Source: Clostridia bacterium
GTDB taxonomy: Bacteria; Bacillota; Clostridia; Oscillospirales; Acutalibacteraceae
Assembly (NCBI GenBank): GCA_017397845.1
Contig: JAFQHU010000016.1
Location: 1-64,000, forward strand
DNA length: 64,000 nt
Direction of reading: 5' to 3'
Shown: in pieces, positions 1-8,865 of the stretch
How positions within the stretch are numbered: position 1 is the stretch's first letter
How the letters are laid out: every line of letters starts with the position of its first letter
The notes under the pieces: model-generated
The model's input: only the letters and a program-made list of their open reading frames with translations
Database searches by the model: none
What the model was told of the DNA's origin: nothing
Position numbers and translations under genes: made by a program

Positions 1-135
1 ACTTCATTCGTTTATGTCCGCTTTTCGGACAATGAAGTTGACAGCAAGCTGTCAAATGAAGTACTCGCTTCGCTCGTAACGAAGTTATGTCCTGCGGACA
101 TAAATGAAAAATCCAAGTCCGAAGACTTGGATTTT
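1..135. repeat. Modular stem-loop repeat, copy 1 (left edge cut by window)
   Basis: This stretch aligns nearly base for base with 12769-12903. It is built from small palindromes joined by the octamer ACTTCATT or its complement AATGAAGT: TTGACAG-CAAG-CTGTCAA at 38-55, and TATGTCCG with CGGACATA on either side. It ends in the terminator hairpin next to tRNA-Gln. No credible coding sequence lies in it. Position 1 is already a module boundary, so the element probably continues to the left. Confidence 0.8.
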
Positions 136-136
136 T
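106..136 (-). terminator. Intrinsic terminator of the tRNA operon
   Basis: Arms AAAATCCAAGTC and GACTTGGATTTT (107-118 and 123-134) flank a four-base loop. On the minus strand the hairpin starts right after the CCA end of tRNA-Gln and is followed by a T run. It forms the right edge of the modular repeat. Confidence 0.8.
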
Positions 137-210
137 GGCAGGGATGGCAGGATTCGAACCTACGAATGCAACAGTCAAAGTGTTGTGTCTTACCGCTTGA
201 CGACATCCCT
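136..210 (-). tRNA. tRNA-Gln (TTG)
   Basis: A minus-strand cloverleaf with acceptor AGGGATG/CATCCCT, a T-arm with GGTTCGAATCC, an encoded CCA, and anticodon TTG in the loop CTTTGAC. It is the last of four tRNAs in one minus-strand transcription unit. Confidence 0.95.
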
Positions 211-224
211 ATGTAAACAAAAAA

Positions 225-302
225 TGGGGTGGATAATCGGAGTCGAACCGACGACCTCCAGGGCCACAACCTGGCGCTCTAACCAACTGAGCTATATCCA
301 CC
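225..302 (-). tRNA. tRNA-His (GTG)
   Basis: Cloverleaf with acceptor GTGGATA/TATCCAC, anticodon loop TTGTGGC (anticodon GTG) and encoded CCA. An extra 5' G at 302 faces the C at the discriminator position, the G-1:C73 pair that identifies tRNA-His. Confidence 0.95.
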
Positions 303-308
303 ACTTAC

Positions 309-385
<77 letters not shown>

Positions 386-408
386 ATATTAAATTCATCG
401 CAAAAAAG

Positions 409-482
409 TGGAGCGGGTGATGGGAATCGAACCCACACGACCAGCTTGGAAGGCTGGGATTCTACCATTGAACTACACCCGC
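409..482 (-). tRNA. tRNA-Gly (TCC)
   Basis: Cloverleaf with acceptor GCGGGTG/CACCCGC, anticodon loop TTCCAAG (anticodon TCC), T-arm GGTTCGATTCC and encoded CCA. First gene of the operon, about 20 bases downstream of its -10 box. Confidence 0.95.
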
Positions 483-490
483 AAACCGAT

Positions 491-531
491 GCAACGTTGA
501 CTATTATATACAATCAACGCTGCATTGTCAA
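491..531 (-). promoter_or_regulatory. tRNA operon promoter with overlapping inverted repeat
   Basis: On the minus strand a perfect -35 TTGACA (526-531) and -10 TATAAT (503-508) are 17 bp apart. A near-perfect 10-bp inverted repeat (GCAACGTTGA at 491-500, TCAACGCTGC at 514-523, one mismatch) straddles the -10 box. This is what an operator looks like, but no regulator is known here. Confidence 0.8.
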
Positions 532-563
532 GCCTTTTTTTAAAATTAAATCATTTTTTTCCT

Positions 564-2879
564 TTATATATGAGAGAGAACTATCTCATCATCCTTAACC
601 TCTATAGCGATGGCACTGACAGGAGAGTCAGCGTTATCGATGATGATGTTTGCTATGCTGTCCTCTACCTCTTTACGGATCAGATTACGCAAATCTCTGG
701 CACCTCTGGAGCCACCCTCAGATTTTTTGGCAAGATAACCGTTTACATCCTGAGTCCATTTGAGATCAATTGATTTTTCTTTGAGAGAACCCTTGAGCTC
801 ACTGAGCAGCAGCTCAGAAATTTTCTTGTAATCCTCCACAGAGAGAGAATTGAAAACTGCCACCTCATCAACTCTGCCGATAAATTCGGGACGAAGGAAA
901 TCAGAAAGAGCTTTCATAACCTTTTCCTTCGTTGCCTCGCTCTTATCTTTTCCGAAGCCGATGGAGCCACCCTTTCTTTCACTGCCTGCGTTCGAGGTCA
1001 TAATGATTACCGTGTTTTCAAAATTTACGGTTCGTCCCTGAGCATCGGTGATTCTGCCTTCATCAAGAATCTGCAGGAGGATGTTCATTACATCGGGGTG
1101 TGCCTTTTCTATTTCATCAAACAGGATAACACTGTAAGGCTTTCTTCTTACCTTTTCAGTTAACTGACCCGCTTCATCATAGCCCACATAACCCGGAGGT
1201 GAACCAATAATACGTGAAACACTGTGCTTTTCCATAAATTCACTCATATCGAGTCTGATAAGTGTTTCAGGAGTAGAGAAAAGCTCAGTAGAAAGCTGCT
1301 TTACGAGCTCAGTTTTACCTACACCCGTGGGACCTACAAAGATAAAGGATGCAGGTCTGCGGCGAGGACTTATCTGTACCCTGTTACGTTTTATGGCGGC
1401 GGCAACTGCCTTTATTGCATCATCCTGACCGATAACCTTGCTTCTCAGCTTGTCTTCGAGACCTGAAAGCTTTTTAAGATCACTTTCAATTATTTTTGAT
1501 GAAGGAACACCTGTCCAAAGCTCAATAACCTTGGCGATGTCTGTTTCGGTTACGGCATTGTCGTTTGCTGCCTCGGTAAGCGGAGCAATATCACTTTCAC
1601 ATTTGACTATCTCGGCTTTGATTTTTGCTATTGCCTCATAATCGACGGAATCGGACTCATTCATAAGCTCCTCTTCGTCCTCTTTGAGCTCAGTGAGTCT
1701 TTTTTCGCTGATTTCAAGGTCACTTATTGCCTTATTGCGAAGATTTGCACAGGTACATGCTTCGTCCAAAAGGTCAATAGCCTTATCGGGAAGGAAGCGG
1801 TCCGTGATATATCTTTCGGAAAGAATTACAGCCTTTTTAACAAGCTCGTCTGAAATTCTGACTCTGTGATAGCTTTCATAATATTTCTTTATACCTAAAA
1901 GTATAGCGGTGGCATCATCAATGGATGGCTCTTCAATTTTAACCGGCTGGAAGCGTCTTTCCAAAGCCGCATCCTTTTCGATATTTTTTCTGTATTCGGT
2001 AAAGGTTGTGGCACCCACGACCTGAATTTCACCTCTGGAGAGAGCAGGCTTAAGGATGTTTGCCGCGTTCATGGAGCCCTCAGCATCACCTGTACCCACA
2101 AGATTGTGAACCTCATCGATAAACAGAATTATATTACCGTTATATTTTACCTCATCAACAAGGTTTTTAATACGGCTTTCAAACTGACCTCTGAATTGTG
2201 TACCTGCCACCAATGCGGTAAGATCGAGCAGATGTATTTCTTTGTCAGCAAGCTTCGCAGGAACTCTTCCCTCGGCAATTTTCTGTGCAAGAGCCTCTGC
2301 GACAGCGGTTTTACCTACACCCGGCTCACCAATAAGACAGGGGTTGTTTTTCGAACGTCTGCAAAGAATCTGCACCACTCTTTCGAGCTCTTTATCTCTG
2401 CCGATGATATTATCTATCTTTCCGCTTTTTGCCTTTTCCGTAAGGTCAGTACAGTAAAGAGAGAGGAACTTACGCTTTTTTTCTTTGTTTCTGTTTCTCT
2501 TTTTGCCTGTTGTACCCTTCTGTTCAGCGGGAGCGGATGCAGATTTGGGAAGATTTTCTCCGCCTTCATTTTTTACGGTGAGACTGTTTGCCAAATCACC
2601 GAAAAGACTTTGCATAAAAGGCATGGTCGGTGAACCGCCCGCCTCGAAGCCTCCGTCTTCATCCGTATCCGGAAACATACTTGAAAATTGCTCGCTGATG
2701 GAATCCACATCTTCTTCGGTAATACCCATACTGTCCATCATCTGCTTGATAGGGCCGATGTTCATTTCCATAGCACAGTTCAGACAGAGACCCTCAGGTA
2801 CAGTTTTACCGTCGATAATTTTGGAAATAAATATGACTGCAGGACGTTTTTTACATCTGCTGCAAGTAATCTTTTTCAT
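564..2879 (-). CDS. clpE: ClpE-type AAA+ unfoldase, ATP-binding subunit of Clp protease
   Basis: A HSP100/Clp ATPase of 771 residues that would unfold proteins and feed them to ClpP. It lacks the double Clp_N domain and instead has an N-terminal zinc finger (C6, C9, C32, C35), the hallmark of ClpE. Walker A motifs are GEPGVGKT at 184-191 and GPTGVGKT at 516-523, with Walker B segments at about 251-256 and 584-589. A coiled M-domain-like stretch lies near 385-435. An IGF tripeptide near residue 640 is in the position of the ClpP-docking loop. A Lys/Arg-rich linker (about 118-137) precedes AAA-1. A stop codon lies just before the ATG, so the start is fixed, but the nearest purine-rich site is about 35 nt upstream, separated by a small hairpin. 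Third gene after cvpA and pgsA. Confidence 0.88.
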   Translation of the reverse strand: MKKITCSRCKKRPAVIFISKIIDGKTVPEGLCLNCAMEMNIGPIKQMMDSMGITEEDVDSISEQFSSMFPDTDEDGGFEAGGSPTMPFMQSLFGDLANSLTVKNEGGENLPKSASAPAEQKGTTGKKRNRNKEKKRKFLSLYCTDLTEKAKSGKIDNIIGRDKELERVVQILCRRSKNNPCLIGEPGVGKTAVAEALAQKIAEGRVPAKLADKEIHLLDLTALVAGTQFRGQFESRIKNLVDEVKYNGNIILFIDEVHNLVGTGDAEGSMNAANILKPALSRGEIQVVGATTFTEYRKNIEKDAALERRFQPVKIEEPSIDDATAILLGIKKYYESYHRVRISDELVKKAVILSERYITDRFLPDKAIDLLDEACTCANLRNKAISDLEISEKRLTELKEDEEELMNESDSVDYEAIAKIKAEIVKCESDIAPLTEAANDNAVTETDIAKVIELWTGVPSSKIIESDLKKLSGLEDKLRSKVIGQDDAIKAVAAAIKRNRVQISPRRRPASFIFVGPTGVGKTELVKQLSTELFSTPETLIRLDMSEFMEKHSVSRIIGSPPGYVGYDEAGQLTEKVRRKPYSVILFDEIEKAHPDVMNILLQILDEGRITDAQGRTVNFENTVIIMTSNAGSERKGGSIGFGKDKSEATKEKVMKALSDFLRPEFIGRVDEVAVFNSLSVEDYKKISELLLSELKGSLKEKSIDLKWTQDVNGYLAKKSEGGSRGARDLRNLIRKEVEDSIANIIIDNADSPVSAIAIEVKDDEIVLSHI

Positions 2880-2939
2880 TTATAAATGCCATAAGACTGC
2901 CGGAAACAGTCTTTCCTTTCTTGAGTATTTGCCTTTAAT

Positions 2940-3560
2940 TTATGCCTTGTTTTCCTTAGAAAATCTTTCTTTGAACTGTCTGAAGGTTTCGGGCATATAG
3001 CTTGCGAAAGCGACAAGTGTCATAACGGCACAGATAACAATTATGGCACCGGTGATAAAATTGGGAAGGATAAAGTACTGACTGAATGCACCTACCTCGG
3101 GACCGAAGAGAAGAATCACAACCATGCCTATATAGAAGCAAAGAGTCGCAACCTTACCGTAAATTTCAGCAGCACCGGGTCTGATGCCGAAAAGAAGCAT
3201 TACGAGACCGCCGATGAGCATTATTGCCTCTTTGGCAAGGAAAACGATAAAAACATAACCGAAAGCTTTCATAAAGGGATCTGTGGCAGTATGGAATTCG
3301 ATGAGAAGGATAACTGCGATGGTAATTTGCTGAATTTTATCTGCAACAGGATCCAAAATTTTTCCCAAAGCGCTTACCTGGTTAAACTTTCTCGCAATTT
3401 GACCGTCAAAGGTATCGGAAAGAGCAGAAACAGCAAGAATGATAACAGCAGCTATCTTCATATCACTTATAAAAAGATAAGCAATTACGGGAGTAAGAAT
3501 AATTCTGGTAAGTGATAAAAAATTAGGAATCGTTAAACAGCCTTTAAATAAATCTTTCAC
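2940..3560 (-). CDS. pgsA: CDP-diacylglycerol--glycerol-3-phosphate 3-phosphatidyltransferase
   Basis: Makes phosphatidylglycerol phosphate, the committed step to phosphatidylglycerol and cardiolipin, in the cytoplasmic membrane. The CDP-alcohol phosphotransferase signature D-G-x2-A-R-x8-G-x3-D-x3-D is complete: D52, G53, A56, R57, G66, D70, D74. Several hydrophobic helices follow, and the 206-residue length is usual. It sits 20 bp after cvpA and 60 bp before clpE on the same strand. In many Firmicutes pgsA follows a rimO-like gene. Here rimO is far away, next to recA. Confidence 0.93.
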   Translation of the reverse strand: MKDLFKGCLTIPNFLSLTRIILTPVIAYLFISDMKIAAVIILAVSALSDTFDGQIARKFNQVSALGKILDPVADKIQQITIAVILLIEFHTATDPFMKAFGYVFIVFLAKEAIMLIGGLVMLLFGIRPGAAEIYGKVATLCFYIGMVVILLFGPEVGAFSQYFILPNFITGAIIVICAVMTLVAFASYMPETFRQFKERFSKENKA

Positions 3561-3580
3561 TTTATTTTACCTCACTTTTT

Positions 3581-4291
3581 TTAGTTTAATACTGCGCCGC
3601 TGAAGGACGACATAAGATTCTGCACTGCAGAAATAATAACAGAATTGTTTACGGCATCAATTATTTCTTCGTTTCCGATAAAGCTTACAACCGTACCGAT
3701 AAGCATAGAAACGATTATTACCGTAAGTAAGCCTCTTATAACACCGATAACGATGCCGAGTCCTTTGTTGAGGCTTTTCACCACGGGAAGCTTTTTGATA
3801 ATAAAATCCAAAAGTCTGACAGCTATCTTAAGCACGACCGTAAAAACCACCGCAAGGATTACAAAAAGTACAAACTGAATAATAGCCGTACCCACAGGAG
3901 TTACGATGTTTTCCATAATGTTATCAACCAAATTTCCCTGTGCAAGCTCCGAGGCAGAAACCTTTTCCAATATAGCCTGTTTATCGATACCGATAAGATT
4001 CATAATTCCGCTGAAGGAATCAGGGATAGAGTTTATGGCACTTTCGACCTGAGCACCGTAATCTGTGGTGCCGGCAGTACCGAGTGTATTTGTGAGTGTG
4101 GTCTTTGCGGGCTGTCTGATAAACATATCAAAGCCCTGAGTGGCGAGAGCGGAAGAAACAATCCTCGCCGCAATAATGGATACAAGTGTTCCTATAAGGT
4201 CAAAGAGACTTCTGAAAAAGCCTTTTTTATATGAGACGATGACCGTAACGACAAAGACCGCAATAATAATTATATCTGCTATGTATGTCAT
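3581..4291 (-). CDS. CvpA family membrane protein
   Basis: A 236-residue polytopic protein. A first hydrophobic segment (about 5-22) is followed by a short YKKGFFRS loop, a second segment, a polar stretch of about 60 residues, and two further membrane segments. This matches the CvpA/colicin V production family, whose biochemical role is still poorly defined. The start ATG has AGGAGG seven bases upstream. First gene of the cvpA-pgsA-clpE unit, behind a clear promoter. Confidence 0.8.
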   Translation of the reverse strand: MTYIADIIIIAVFVVTVIVSYKKGFFRSLFDLIGTLVSIIAARIVSSALATQGFDMFIRQPAKTTLTNTLGTAGTTDYGAQVESAINSIPDSFSGIMNLIGIDKQAILEKVSASELAQGNLVDNIMENIVTPVGTAIIQFVLFVILAVVFTVVLKIAVRLLDFIIKKLPVVKSLNKGLGIVIGVIRGLLTVIIVSMLIGTVVSFIGNEEIIDAVNNSVIISAVQNLMSSFSGAVLN

Positions 4292-4319
4292 TTGATGCCT
4301 CCTGTAAATAATTTCTGTT

Positions 4320-4348
4320 ATTGTATCACATAAAACTTAAATAAGCAA
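4320..4348 (-). promoter_or_regulatory. Promoter of cvpA-pgsA-clpE
   Basis: Minus-strand -35 TTGCTT (4343-4348) and -10 TACAAT (4320-4325), spacer 17 bp, with TGTGA directly before the -10 (extended -10). Confidence 0.7.
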
Positions 4349-4356
4349 TAAAAATA

Positions 4357-5565
4357 TTAACTGTTTATATCAACATGTCCTGTAGAATAATAATACAGCC
4401 TGCTTTTGCAAATCACCAACCCCTCGCCTGATATTTCCTTCGTTCCCACAGCCTCAAAGGTACCGTCGGACGAGGATTCATATATTGCCGTATCGCTGAG
4501 AAGGTATACCTTTTTGCCGCGGCAGATAACATCGACGATTTCTTCATCGGTGTGACCTACATAAATAATATCGTTATTTTTATTGTAAACGTAAATTTCA
4601 TTGGTATTGAAAGAGCCTATCTTTTTGGATGCAACAGCAGTATTGCCGTTTTTATCGGAATAAATCATATCCACGCCGTCCGAGGAATACGGTATATGAT
4701 CCTCTTTTACACCGCTTGAACGGAAGGTGTAAACACTTCTGCCGTTATTAAAGGTCACAATGGCTCTTTTTCCCGACAGCTTCACATCAATCAAAGCACT
4801 GTCCTCTGTCTTATAGCCTACAGCTTCATCCTCAGAATGAATGTCGAGAAGGTATATTTTTGAATAAAGGGTTCCGTTTTCCGAGCCTAAAACTCCGCAA
4901 AGAATCTCCTGACCGTCTTCGGACAAATCTACACTTACACCGTACTCTTCGGCACAGGACCATATGTAAATAACCCGGCCTTTTTTGTCTGTCAAAGACA
5001 CACGGCAGGCAGAATCGTCGCTTTTCGTAACCAAAGCGACATCGCCTTTATTATTTATGTCAGCCGCTATGATATGCTTACCGTTTTCGGATTCGCCCTC
5101 ATAGATAACACCCTTTGAATTAAAAATAAGATATTTCGGGGATGCTCTGTCATAAACAAGACCGTATTTTTCGCTTACCGTCATTTCCGGGTTTGTAAAG
5201 GTAAAAATATGATTATATTTAATTTTACCGCTGTCCGTAATACAGGTAAGTATTTTTTTACCCAAAACAAAAATTTTTGAAGAAAATGACTCAGTTCTTA
5301 TGATATCATTATTCGAAAATGTAACGGGAAAACCCATTTCATCGGAGCTGACAGTAGACAAAAGCTCGCTGTTTTCCGATGATACCGACTCATCAGAAAT
5401 CACTTTGTCCGCCGAAAACACGAGGGCACCGAGAATAATTAACACCGCAGTAAGAATAACCACACCGATGAGAACAAATCTTACGCTTTGCTGTTTCTGT
5501 TTTGAGGATGCTTTCTTTTTTTTCTTCCGAGGTTTGGTGCTGACATTTTTCTTTGTCTGGTTCAT
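4357..5565 (-). CDS. Membrane-anchored extracytoplasmic protein of unknown function (DUF5711-like)
   Basis: A very basic N-terminus (about residues 5-25, Lys-rich) leads into one transmembrane helix (about 27-50). About 350 residues of beta-rich sequence follow, with repeated short strand-turn units such as GKIKYNHIF, NNGRSVYTF and NDIIYVGHT. This suggests a beta-propeller-like domain outside the cell. I associate it with the DUF5711 family from memory and could not test that. The second in-frame ATG (5565) is preferred because GGGGGAG lies 7 nt before it. The first ATG (5571) is too close to that site. Last gene of the truA transcription unit, with no assignable function. Confidence 0.65.
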   Translation of the reverse strand: MNQTKKNVSTKPRKKKKKASSKQKQQSVRFVLIGVVILTAVLIILGALVFSADKVISDESVSSENSELLSTVSSDEMGFPVTFSNNDIIRTESFSSKIFVLGKKILTCITDSGKIKYNHIFTFTNPEMTVSEKYGLVYDRASPKYLIFNSKGVIYEGESENGKHIIAADINNKGDVALVTKSDDSACRVSLTDKKGRVIYIWSCAEEYGVSVDLSEDGQEILCGVLGSENGTLYSKIYLLDIHSEDEAVGYKTEDSALIDVKLSGKRAIVTFNNGRSVYTFRSSGVKEDHIPYSSDGVDMIYSDKNGNTAVASKKIGSFNTNEIYVYNKNNDIIYVGHTDEEIVDVICRGKKVYLLSDTAIYESSSDGTFEAVGTKEISGEGLVICKSRLYYYSTGHVDINS

Positions 5566-5581
5566 AAACATTCTCCCCCTG

Positions 5582-6319
5582 TCAATAAAAAACTTTATTA
5601 AGATAAAGACCTTCAGGTCTCGCGGTAATGCCCGCCCTTACTCTGTCCTTTGAAAGAATAATATCAGGTATGGTGTCCTTTTCTATTTTTCCGTTATTGA
5701 TATAAATCAGCGTGCCGACCATGATACGCACCATATTATAGAGAAAACCGTCACCCGTAACAGAAAAGGTAACCAAATCCCCTTCTCTTTTTACGGAAAA
5801 ATCTTTAACGGTTCTTACGGTATCCTTTACTATGCTTCCCGCGGCACAAAAGGCAGCAAAATCATGGGTACCGATGAAAGCCTTCGACTGCAAATCAAGA
5901 AGTACGTCATCCAACTCATAAGGATAAAACAGAGAATATCTGTTCATGAAAGGGTTACCGGTTTTTCCGTTCCACACTTTATAAATATATTCCTTTCCCT
6001 TACAATCAAAGCGTGCATGAAAATCCGGCTCAACATATTCACAGCCGAAAACACGGATATCGTCGGGAAGCTGAGAGTTCATGCCGAGAATAATTTTTTC
6101 CTCGGATCTTTCTCCGTCAAAGCGAAAATTACAGCAGAACTCATTAGCATGAACACCGCTGTCCGTCCGGCTGCAGCCGTTAACTGAAATTTTCTGTGAA
6201 AAAATCTTTTCTGCCGCTTTGGTAACACATTCCTGTACCGTTACGGCGTTTTCCTGCATTTGCCATCCGTGATAATCTGTCCCGTCATAGGACAGGAGCA
6301 GCTTTATGTTTTTTTTCAT
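5582..6319 (-). CDS. truA: tRNA pseudouridine(38-40) synthase TruA
   Basis: Converts uridine to pseudouridine at positions 38-40 of the tRNA anticodon arm. The catalytic motif SRTDSGVHA is present with Asp53. The N-terminal LSYDGTDYHGWQ segment and the C-terminal FLYNMVRIMVGTL segment are typical TruA landmarks. Length 245 fits. It starts one base after the ecfT stop codon. The ecfA1-ecfA2-ecfT-truA order is common in Firmicutes, where the cluster often sits in the ribosomal protein region. Confidence 0.95.
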   Translation of the reverse strand: MKKNIKLLLSYDGTDYHGWQMQENAVTVQECVTKAAEKIFSQKISVNGCSRTDSGVHANEFCCNFRFDGERSEEKIILGMNSQLPDDIRVFGCEYVEPDFHARFDCKGKEYIYKVWNGKTGNPFMNRYSLFYPYELDDVLLDLQSKAFIGTHDFAAFCAAGSIVKDTVRTVKDFSVKREGDLVTFSVTGDGFLYNMVRIMVGTLIYINNGKIEKDTIPDIILSKDRVRAGITARPEGLYLNKVFY

Positions 6320-6320
6320 T

Positions 6321-7136
6321 TTAAATTACCACACCGAAAAATTTATTTATCAAAATTATACCGACAAACCCTGCAGCAAAGACAAACAGAGCCGCAAAAT
6401 CCGAAATATGCAATTTCATCTGCTTCATTCTTGTTCTGCCTGCTCCGCCGGTATAGCATCGACAATTCATGGCAAAGGCAAGCTCATAAGCTCTTCTGAA
6501 TGCTGAGACAAAAAGAGGTATAAGCACCGGAACGAGTGCTTTCGCTCTGTCGGTAAGACTGCCGTTTTCAAAATCTGCGCCTCTTGCCTTCTGTGCGTTC
6601 ATTATCCTTTCGATTTCTTCGATAAGAGTGGGAATGAAACGGAGAGCCAAGGTCATCATCATGGCAAGTGTGTGTACCTGAATATGAAAAATTTTAAGAG
6701 GTGAAAGAAGTCTTTCTATGGCATCGGTAAGCATTGTCGGTACGGTGGTATAGGTGAGAATGGAGCTTGACATAATAAGCAAAACTATTCGCACCGCCAT
6801 AAACACGGCCGTAAACACACCCTTTGAGGTGATGCTGACAAAGCCTAATGATAAAAGCTCCTTACCGCCGCCGATATAAAAAATATTGATTACAGCCGTA
6901 AAAATAACTATCGGAACAATAGGCTTCAGGCTTTTAAAAAACATCCTGAAGGGTACCCTTGAAGCAAAGATTGAAGCGACGAGAAAAATACCCGCAAGCA
7001 AAAGCGAAAGGAAATTTTTACACATAAAAATCATTACGATAAAAATAACCGTTATAAGTATTTTTATACGCGGGTCCATTTTATGAACAAAGGAATCACC
7101 TTTATAATACTGCCCTATCGTAATATCGGAAATCAT
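6321..7136 (-). CDS. ecfT: ECF transporter transmembrane component EcfT
   Basis: Scaffold membrane subunit of an energy-coupling-factor transporter, linking the EcfA ATPases to interchangeable vitamin/metal-binding S components. Hydrophobic helices lie between about residues 25 and 170 and near the C-terminus. The two coupling signatures are recognisable: ARGAD at 184-188, and the second Ala-Arg motif in AFRRAYELAFAM (about 212-223). It overlaps ecfA2 by 4 bp. No S component is encoded here, so this is probably a shared group II module. Confidence 0.93.
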   Translation of the reverse strand: MISDITIGQYYKGDSFVHKMDPRIKILITVIFIVMIFMCKNFLSLLLAGIFLVASIFASRVPFRMFFKSLKPIVPIVIFTAVINIFYIGGGKELLSLGFVSITSKGVFTAVFMAVRIVLLIMSSSILTYTTVPTMLTDAIERLLSPLKIFHIQVHTLAMMMTLALRFIPTLIEEIERIMNAQKARGADFENGSLTDRAKALVPVLIPLFVSAFRRAYELAFAMNCRCYTGGAGRTRMKQMKLHISDFAALFVFAAGFVGIILINKFFGVVI

Positions 7137-8002
7137 TCGGACTTGCCCCCCTTCAGCAGTGTAAGAAGCTCGTCACGTGCTTTTTCGAGAGTATAAATAT
7201 TCGTGTTCACATTATATCCTTTTTCTTTAAGTCTGAGAAAAAGTGAAGTTAAAGCGGGGATGTTCAGCCCCATGCTTTTCAGCTCCTCACTGTGTGAAAA
7301 AACAGCATCAACCGTATCATAATAAGCGAGCTTTGACTCATTCATGACGAGAACCCTGGTAGCTATTTTTGAAATATCCTCCATACTGTGCGAAACCACG
7401 AGTACAGTACTTCCCGTGCTTTTTCTGTACTGACTGATAAGAGACAGAACTGTATCTCTTCCTTTGGGATCAAGACCGGCACAAGGCTCATCCAGAATAA
7501 GCACATCCGGCTCCATGGCCATAACACCGGCAATTGCCACTCTTCTCTTTTCTCCGCCTGAAAGGTCAAAGGGAGATTTTTCGAAATAAGATTCATCCAA
7601 GCCCACGAATTTAATTACATTTCTGACTCTGCGGTCGATTTCATCCTTGCTGAGCTTCATATTTGAGGGACCGAAGGCTATGTCCTTATACACGGTCTCC
7701 TCAAAAAGCTGATATTCGGGATACTGAAAGCATATACCCACACGGAACCGTACATTACGAATTTTACTTTTGTCCTCCCATATATCTTTTCCGTCGAGGA
7801 GAACCGTACCCGATGTACCCTTTAAAAGGCCGTTAAAATGCTGAATAAGAGTGCTTTTGCCTGAGCCTGTGTGACCGATAATGCCCACAAGCTCACCCTT
7901 TTCAATTTTAAGATTTACATCTCTGATTGCATCAACCTGAGAAGTGGTACCCTTGGAATAAATGTGGGTAAGATTTTTGGTTTCCAAAATTGAAATGCTC
8001 AA
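7133..8002 (-). CDS. ecfA2: ECF transporter ATPase EcfA2
   Basis: ABC-type ATPase subunit pairing with EcfA1 to power ECF transport. Walker A is GHTGSGKS at 43-50, Q-loop FQYPEYQLF near 92-100, signature LSGGE at 147-151, and Walker B VLILDE at 167-172, followed by a D-loop and switch histidine. The C-terminal part is helical, as in the CbiO family. It overlaps both neighbours by 4 bp, which points to coupled translation and equimolar output. Confidence 0.93.
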   Translation of the reverse strand: MSISILETKNLTHIYSKGTTSQVDAIRDVNLKIEKGELVGIIGHTGSGKSTLIQHFNGLLKGTSGTVLLDGKDIWEDKSKIRNVRFRVGICFQYPEYQLFEETVYKDIAFGPSNMKLSKDEIDRRVRNVIKFVGLDESYFEKSPFDLSGGEKRRVAIAGVMAMEPDVLILDEPCAGLDPKGRDTVLSLISQYRKSTGSTVLVVSHSMEDISKIATRVLVMNESKLAYYDTVDAVFSHSEELKSMGLNIPALTSLFLRLKEKGYNVNTNIYTLEKARDELLTLLKGGKSE

Positions 8003-8856
8003 TTTTTTTCCTCCGTAAGCTTTATTATATAAGAAAATAATTCATCGACATCAAGTATGTCTACGGGCATATTTACGCCCTTTTCGATAAGCATACGCGT
8101 AAGCTCTGTGGCTTCGGGAACATCGAGGCCGATTTCCTTCAGAGTGTCAATATTGACAAAAACCTCCTTAGGCTTTCCGTCAAGGACTATTTTACCCTTA
8201 TCCATTACAATAACACGCTTTGCCTTAACAGCCTCATCCATATAATGAGTAATAAAAATCACGGTTATACCGTATTCTTCATTGAGACGTTTTACGGTAT
8301 CCATAACCTCACGGCGCCCTCTCGGATCGAGCATAGCCGTAGGCTCATCGAGAACGATGCAGTCGGGCTTCATGGCGATAATACCCGCTATAGCAACTCT
8401 CTGCTTCTGACCGCCGGAAAGTTTGTGAGGTTCAAAGGTGCGGAATTCATACATACCCACATTTTTAAGAGCTTCATCCACACGACGTCTTATTTCGGCA
8501 GGTTCCACACCCAAATTTTCAGGTCCGAAAGCCACATCATCTTCTACTATGGTAGCTACAATCTGATTGTCGGGATTTTGAAAAACCATACCCACTTTTT
8601 GTCTGATATCATAAAGCTTGTCTTCGTCGGCGGTATCTGTTCCGTCGATATAAACCTTGCCCTGCTGAGGCACTAAAATGGCATTACAGAGCTTGGCAAG
8701 AGTAGATTTTCCGCAACCGTTATGGCCTAAAACTGCAACAAAATCGCCCTTTTCGATTTTAAGATTCATATTTTCTATGACATTTTCCGCAACGGGATTG
8801 TCTTCGCCCTCATCATAAGCGAAGCTGACATCTTCGAATTCAATATAGCTTTTCAT
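7999..8856 (-). CDS. ecfA1: ECF transporter ATPase EcfA1
   Basis: First ATPase of the ECF module. Walker A GHNGCGKS at 44-51, Q-loop with FQNPDNQ, signature LSGGQ at 146-150, Walker B about 166-171. FQNPDNQ and the more canonical LSGGQ are why it is called A1 and its neighbour A2. It follows the methyltransferase gene after only 9 bp and overlaps ecfA2, so the promoter at 9751-9779 probably drives the whole unit down to 4357. Confidence 0.92.
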   Translation of the reverse strand: MKSYIEFEDVSFAYDEGEDNPVAENVIENMNLKIEKGDFVAVLGHNGCGKSTLAKLCNAILVPQQGKVYIDGTDTADEDKLYDIRQKVGMVFQNPDNQIVATIVEDDVAFGPENLGVEPAEIRRRVDEALKNVGMYEFRTFEPHKLSGGQKQRVAIAGIIAMKPDCIVLDEPTAMLDPRGRREVMDTVKRLNEEYGITVIFITHYMDEAVKAKRVIVMDKGKIVLDGKPKEVFVNIDTLKEIGLDVPEATELTRMLIEKGVNMPVDILDVDELFSYIIKLTEEKN

Positions 8857-8865
8857 ATATACCTC

